Below are positions 59,936 through 64,000 of a stretch of 64,000 nucleotides of DNA, piece by piece; positions within the stretch are counted from its first letter, which is position 1, and the number at the start of each line of letters is the position of its first letter. The stretch covers positions 3,038,001 to 3,102,000 of the forward strand of contig OZ241900.1 in assembly GCA_965203615.1 (NCBI GenBank), in the 5' to 3' direction. The position numbers and the translations under genes are program-made. The notes beneath the pieces are model-generated. The model made no database searches, had not been told where the DNA came from, and saw only the letters and a list, made by a program, of their open reading frames with translations. The stretch comes from VXNE01 sp965203615. GTDB taxonomy: Bacteria > Pseudomonadota > Gammaproteobacteria > Pseudomonadales > Azotimanducaceae.

Positions 59936-60685
59936 ATGATCAGGGCCACGCTTCTTCCTTGTTTGGTCATCGTCTTCGCTTTGCCGTCTGCAAGCGTCGC
60001 CGCCGAGTCCATCGAGGCGGCGCGCGCCGCGTTTTCCGAGGGGGAGTACGTGGAGGCGGCGGATGCGGGCGAGGCCTTGGGAACCTCTGAAGGACATGCG
60101 CTGGCGGCCGAAGCGCTGGCGATATACGCCCACTATCTTGCGGACGAGGAAGAGAAGGCACCGTTGCTGCAACGTGCGATGCGTTTGGCCGAGACGGCCA
60201 TCGAACTGGATCCGGACAGTGCGGAGGCCCATCTTCAGTCGGCCCACGCGACGGGTCGTTACTCCCAGTTGTTCGCCCCGATGAAGGCGTTGCGCGAGGG
60301 ATACCCGAAGGGCGTGCGCGTGTCGATCGAACGGGCGGTGGAGTTGGACCCGGGCCATTTCGGAGCACATCTGAGCCTGGCTTCCTGGCATGCGGAAGCG
60401 ATCGGCAAGGGGGGGATGATGGCTCGCGCTTTGCTCGGGGCGAACAAGAAGACCGCGCTAGCCCACTTCAAACAGGCGATGGCGCTTGCCCCGGACAGAA
60501 ACGTCGTGTTGATCGAATATGCATCGGGCCTCCTGATGCTCGAACGCAGGAAGGGGCGTTCCGAGGCGCGGGACCTGCTCGTGCGCGCGATCGAACTGGT
60601 TCCGCAGGACCACTTCCAGCGGATTCTTCATGAACTTGCCGTCGAGCGCCTGGCGGCTCTTGACGGCGAGGCGGCCTCCCGCTAG
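59936..60685 (+). CDS. TPR-repeat periplasmic protein
   Basis: This protein of 249 residues has a signal peptide (MIRATLLPCLVIVFALPSASVAA) and tetratricopeptide-like repeats (EGEYVEAADAGEALG, KAPLLQRAMRLAETAIELDPDS, VSIERAVELDPGHFGAHL, ALAHFKQAMALAPDRNV). It probably mediates protein contacts in the periplasm. Function unknown. It is divergent from the MpaB-like gene over a 214-base gap. Confidence 0.8.
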   Translation: MIRATLLPCLVIVFALPSASVAAESIEAARAAFSEGEYVEAADAGEALGTSEGHALAAEALAIYAHYLADEEEKAPLLQRAMRLAETAIELDPDSAEAHLQSAHATGRYSQLFAPMKALREGYPKGVRVSIERAVELDPGHFGAHLSLASWHAEAIGKGGMMARALLGANKKTALAHFKQAMALAPDRNVVLIEYASGLLMLERRKGRSEARDLLVRAIELVPQDHFQRILHELAVERLAALDGEAASR

Positions 60686-60693
60686 CCGGCCGT

Positions 60694-61902
60694 CTACCAG
60701 AAGTATAGGAAGCGAACGAACGCGCGAGTGCCGCCGCCGGCCGTTTTCTCGTCGGCGACGGGACGGCCACCGAACTCCTCTCCCGCGCCGCCCATTGCAG
60801 CCACGAGTCCTGCCTGCACCCGCGAAGAATCCGAAGGGTCGTAAGTCAGTGATGTCTGCAAGAGGCTCGATCCATCGTTGAGATTGCCGATCCAGACAAG
60901 GCTCTGCGACCACAGCGGGTGCCACTGGTAGTTGGCGCCCAGGGCGAGGTAGTCGCGCATGGCGTTGAACAGCTCGCCTCTCGCCAGACGGTCCATGAGG
61001 GGTGCGGGTAGCTCCGCGGTCAGCGTGTCAACGCCGAAGCCATTGCGAAAGTACTCGGCGAACAGGACACCCGTCCGCTGCAGCAGCAGGAAAGCGGAAT
61101 CGATGTTGACGATGCCGGAAACCCGCCGCGAACCATCGTGGTCGAGCCTTGAGCCGACGACGTCGGCGCGCAGTATGGTCGGCCCCAGCGGGACCTTGAG
61201 AGTCATTCCAAGCACGTCGTCACGGTAGTGGCGAGCCGCCATGACTTCCACCTCGCTCGCGCCGAGGAATCCGTGCCACATGGCGGCGTAACTGTGGTTG
61301 CCGGTATCCCGCCGGGCCACATGAAGCAGTTGCAGCGTGCTGTGCGCGAACGCGCGTTCGATGAGAACGATATCGTCGCCCGGTTTGTAGTCGCGATCCA
61401 CCGCGGTCGGAGCGAAGGGATTGAACAGGTCCATGGGCTGGAACACATGGCCACTGCCCCAACTCACCGCCTGGCGCCCCACCGTGACCGCGAGCCGTTC
61501 GTCTCGGTATTCGGCGGCGAGACGGTCGAAGCGGTGGACGAACAGGTGTCGCGATCCTTCGTCCAGGGTGTGCGTCAGGTTCATGAATCGGTTCGAGTCT
61601 TCCGTAGGCCGTTCGTCCAGGTGCGCGGAATCCCCCAACGCATGGGAATCCCCCGCCACCCAGGTCAGGGAATAGTCGCCGATGAACCGCAATCGGCCGG
61701 CTTCCCGGCGCACCAACACCCTCAAATCGGCGTTGTGATCGTAGGCTGGCGTCCCGTTCTCGCCGCGCTGCACGTCGGCGGCGGGTAATGCCGCGGCGGA
61801 TGAGAACCATTTGAACCTGGCGGTCAGTTCTGACTCTGCGCGCGCCTCGTTTCCGGCGGCGATTCCGGCAACGAGCCATGTCCATAGGAAGACGTGTTTC
61901 AA
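60694..61902 (-). CDS. Predicted outer-membrane beta-barrel protein
   Basis: This protein of 402 residues has a signal peptide (MKHVFLWTWLVAGIAAGNEARA), many alternating amphipathic strands (VGRQAVSWGSGHVFQPMD, AMRDYLALGANYQWHPLW) and an aromatic C-terminus (RFLYFW) as used by the BAM complex. The ABC ATPase gene overlaps it by four bases, and permeases lie upstream, so it is likely the outer-membrane part of a trans-envelope export system. No family name was recognised. Confidence 0.78.
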   Translation of the reverse strand: MKHVFLWTWLVAGIAAGNEARAESELTARFKWFSSAAALPAADVQRGENGTPAYDHNADLRVLVRREAGRLRFIGDYSLTWVAGDSHALGDSAHLDERPTEDSNRFMNLTHTLDEGSRHLFVHRFDRLAAEYRDERLAVTVGRQAVSWGSGHVFQPMDLFNPFAPTAVDRDYKPGDDIVLIERAFAHSTLQLLHVARRDTGNHSYAAMWHGFLGASEVEVMAARHYRDDVLGMTLKVPLGPTILRADVVGSRLDHDGSRRVSGIVNIDSAFLLLQRTGVLFAEYFRNGFGVDTLTAELPAPLMDRLARGELFNAMRDYLALGANYQWHPLWSQSLVWIGNLNDGSSLLQTSLTYDPSDSSRVQAGLVAAMGGAGEEFGGRPVADEKTAGGGTRAFVRFLYFW

Positions 61903-62609
61903 GCGTGCGATGTTGGCGCCGGCACCGACTCGTCGGATTCGATCCGGCCATCCCGCAACAGGATCCGGCGGCCGGCGTGGCCCATGACGATCGGATCGTG
62001 GGTCGCCGTCACGATGGTGACGCCGTGCTCTTCGTTGATGGTGCGCAGGAGCGCAAGCAGTTCCAGCGTCGTGGCGGAATCGAGATTGGCGCTCGGTTCG
62101 TCGGCCAGCAGCAGAACCGGGTTGGTCACGATGGCGCGCGCAACGGCCACGCGCTGCTGCTGACCGCCGGACAGTTCACCGGGACGTCGTTTGCCGATGT
62201 CGCCGAGGCCCAGTTGGTCGAGTACGGACAGCGCGCGTTCACGTCGTTCCGAGGCGTCGACCCCCTGCAGTTGCATGATGAACTCGACGTTTTCCAGGGC
62301 GGACAGCACCGGGATCAGGTTGTAGGCCTGGAAGACGAAACCGACCTTTCGCAAACGCAGGTCGGAAAGCTCGGACTCCGAAAGGTCGTTGAGTTGCTCC
62401 CCGTCCACCGTGACCGTGCCGTCGGTGGGCCGGTCGAGGCCGCCGACAAGGTGCAGGAGCGTCGACTTGCCGGAACCGGAAGGGCCGGCCAAAGCGGTCC
62501 ACTCGCCCGCGCTGACGCTGAAGTCCACCCCTTGCAGCGCGCGTACGGCGACCGCGTCGTCGCCGTACACCCTCGTGACGCCTTCGCATTCGACAACCAG
62601 GTCGGACAT
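61899..62609 (-). CDS. ABC transporter ATPase, MacB/LolD type
   Basis: This protein of 236 residues starts at ATG 62609 with GGGAG six bases upstream; an ATG four codons further upstream is less good. Walker A GPSGSGKST is at 42-50, followed by Q-loop FVFQAYNLIP, signature LSGGQQQR, Walker B LLLADEP and the His-switch ATHDP. MacB/LolD-type ATPases drive export of lipoproteins, peptides or toxins through FtsX-type permeases. It sits between the permeases and the barrel. Confidence 0.93.
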   Translation of the reverse strand: MSDLVVECEGVTRVYGDDAVAVRALQGVDFSVSAGEWTALAGPSGSGKSTLLHLVGGLDRPTDGTVTVDGEQLNDLSESELSDLRLRKVGFVFQAYNLIPVLSALENVEFIMQLQGVDASERRERALSVLDQLGLGDIGKRRPGELSGGQQQRVAVARAIVTNPVLLLADEPSANLDSATTLELLALLRTINEEHGVTIVTATHDPIVMGHAGRRILLRDGRIESDESVPAPTSHA

Positions 62610-62634
62610 GGAATCTCCCATACCTTTGAGTTCG

Positions 62635-63846
62635 CTAGCGACGCATCGCGTCCAGCGGTTGGACCCTGACGGCGCGCAATGCCGGATAGATGCTTGCGAC
62701 GAAGCCGAGCACCAGGCTCAAACCCACGACCAGGAAGACATCCCGCGCCCACAGCCTGGGAACCAGTTCAGGCCTGACGCCGGTCAGCTCCAGGCCTTCG
62801 GCGAACGCCGAAAGATCGATGCCATCGGCGAGCCAGAGATAGCCCAGGAGTCCCAGTACCACGCCTATCGAGATGCCGATCACCATGGTGATCATCGACT
62901 CGACCACCACCTGGGCAATCACGGCGCCGCGCCGCATGCCGATGGCCCGAAGCATGCCCAGCTCCCGAATCCGCTCCATGACCGCGGTGACAAGCGTGTT
63001 GACGAGGCCGAATATGAGCGCGCCCATGACGATGAGGAACCAGATGGAGACCATAGCGTCAGCCATCTCGTGCATCATCGCCGCCTGCGGCTCGAGATCC
63101 TGCCAGGCGCGGACATCGAGCCCGGCGAAAGCGCTCGTCAGGTTGCCCAATATCGACGGCCCCTGACCTTCTTCGGTCAATCGCACGGACACTTCGGTCA
63201 CGGCGTCGACGGAGAGCAGGTCCTGCACGGTGGCGAGGCCGGTGAACACGAACGCCTTTTCGATCCCCTCGCCGATGGCATCGTATACGCCCGCGATGCG
63301 GTAGCCGGACTCCCGATTGCCGCCATCGACCCCCTGCGTGATCAGCACGACGCGCCGACCGGCCCCGGTCTCCAACCGCTCGGCGAGGGCGCGGCCCAGG
63401 AGTATGCGCGTGTCATCGGAGCCCGACAGATACTCTCCGTCGACGTCGACATCACCGAGGAAGGAAATGTCCTCGCTGCCCGGCACGACTCCGACGAACT
63501 GCACGCCCCTGGTCTCCCGCTCGCTCCTGATCACCGCGGGCACGCGCACGCGCGGCGCCCAACCCTCGATTTCCGAGGCGGCCAGCGCGGGATGCCCGGA
63601 TGGTTCGAACTCGAAACTCTTCTTTATGCCGGGGTCGTCGAGATAGCCCGGCGCGAGCACCTTGAAATGGCCGTTGAGGTTGTCTATGGCGGTCTCGACC
63701 ATGCTCATCTGCATGCCGCGCAGCAGCGCGTTGAGGACCAGTACCGAGCCGACGGCAACACAGATGGTCGTCAGCAGGATGGTGGTGCGACGCCGGTGGC
63801 GCCACAGGTTGCGCCAACTGAGTTGCACGAGCAGGGTGAGTTTCAC
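62635..63846 (-). CDS. FtsX/MacB-like ABC permease
   Basis: This protein of 403 residues starts at a GTG (MKLTLLVQLSWRNLWRHRRRT). One N-terminal membrane segment is followed by a periplasmic MacB-like core (LDVRAWQDLEPQAAMM) and three C-terminal segments (IWFLIVMGALIFGLVNTL, VVVESMITMVIGISIGVVLG, VFLVVGLSLVLGFVASIYPAL). It works with the ATPase as a homodimer or with the neighbouring permease. It is separated from the ATPase gene by 25 bases. Confidence 0.9.
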   Translation of the reverse strand: MKLTLLVQLSWRNLWRHRRRTTILLTTICVAVGSVLVLNALLRGMQMSMVETAIDNLNGHFKVLAPGYLDDPGIKKSFEFEPSGHPALAASEIEGWAPRVRVPAVIRSERETRGVQFVGVVPGSEDISFLGDVDVDGEYLSGSDDTRILLGRALAERLETGAGRRVVLITQGVDGGNRESGYRIAGVYDAIGEGIEKAFVFTGLATVQDLLSVDAVTEVSVRLTEEGQGPSILGNLTSAFAGLDVRAWQDLEPQAAMMHEMADAMVSIWFLIVMGALIFGLVNTLVTAVMERIRELGMLRAIGMRRGAVIAQVVVESMITMVIGISIGVVLGLLGYLWLADGIDLSAFAEGLELTGVRPELVPRLWARDVFLVVGLSLVLGFVASIYPALRAVRVQPLDAMRR

Positions 63847-63852
63847 CTGTAG

Positions 63853-64000
63853 TTAGTCCTCGGTCCTCAGCGCGTCGACGGGGCGAATCCTTCGCAGCCT
63901 AAGCGATGCGCCGAACGCGGCCCCGAGGGTCGCCAGACCCAGCACCGCGGGAGACATGGCGATGGACTCGACCGCAAACCCCGGATACATCCGCTCCGGG
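63853..64000 (-). CDS. Second FtsX-type ABC permease, C-terminal end only
   Basis: Only the last 48 codons are inside the window. They encode PGFAVESIAMSPAVLGLATL, then a final membrane segment and LRLRRIRPVDALRTED, the usual C-terminus of MacB/LolCE-type permeases. It ends with TAA six bases before the GTG of the next permease, so the operon continues to the right. The start is not visible. Confidence 0.75.
   Translation of the reverse strand, partial: PERMYPGFAVESIAMSPAVLGLATLGAAFGASLRLRRIRPVDALRTED

Overview
The window is GC-rich bacterial chromosome, most likely a gammaproteobacterium or a related proteobacterium. Supporting this are YggX, hisB-hisA, an outer-membrane barrel, LolA-like and Tat/Sec-exported proteins, and the hpnCDE squalene pathway. 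The species cannot be named from sequence alone. No rRNA, tRNA or CRISPR array was recognised.

Region 1 (about 1-29,700, all on the minus strand) is one large polymorphic-toxin locus. It is headed by a giant secreted Rhs/YD-repeat protein (20254-29625): Sec signal peptide, anchor-type and Fn3-like domains, ten Ig-like repeats, an SpvB/TcaC-type domain, YD repeats, the GRFLSPDP core and a GHSWG lipase-like tip, followed by a lipoprotein immunity gene. Downstream lies an array of about eight further cassettes. Each holds a copy or remnant of the same Rhs core and hydrophobic pretoxin linker, then a different toxin tip with its immunity gene. The tips are a second GHSWG lipase, a P5/transglycosylase-like peptidoglycan domain with DUF4431-like immunity, a DUF4329-like HTHP domain, two barnase fossils that keep intact barstars, a PD-(D/E)XK-like nuclease with DUF4304-like immunity, and two unclassified tips. 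Core DNA is nearly identical between modules, whereas several tips and immunity genes are AT-rich. This fits a reservoir of swappable tips for the leading gene, degraded in places by frameshifts and deletions. The last cassette runs off the left edge.

Region 2 (about 29,900-48,800) is housekeeping and accessory sequence: three DNA glycosylases (tag, SMUG1-type, mutY), cnoX-like, 1-Cys peroxiredoxin, a hydrolase plus lipoprotein pair, a methyltransferase-HNH fusion with an interrupted 5' end, yggX, hisB-hisA, a TauD-like dioxygenase, a nucleotidyltransferase pair, a VOC protein, an MFS exporter, two solo Phd/YefM antitoxins, an IorAB-type molybdenum hydroxylase with an LLM flavin oxidoreductase, and Hsp20.

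Region 3 (about 48,800-64,000) holds gamma-glutamyltransferase, an SDR, hpnC-hpnD-hpnE, a LolA-like protein plus RND exporter pair, an MpaB-type oxygenase, a TPR protein, and an operon of outer-membrane barrel, MacB/LolD-type ATPase and FtsX-type permeases that runs off the right edge.

A family of two-hairpin intergenic repeats (CCATGG-bounded stem plus CCACAG/CTGTGG stem) recurs at 34.6, 47.9-48.2, 52.7-53.1 and 55.3 kb, with a related palindrome at 46.25 kb. One copy splits the start of the methyltransferase-HNH gene.
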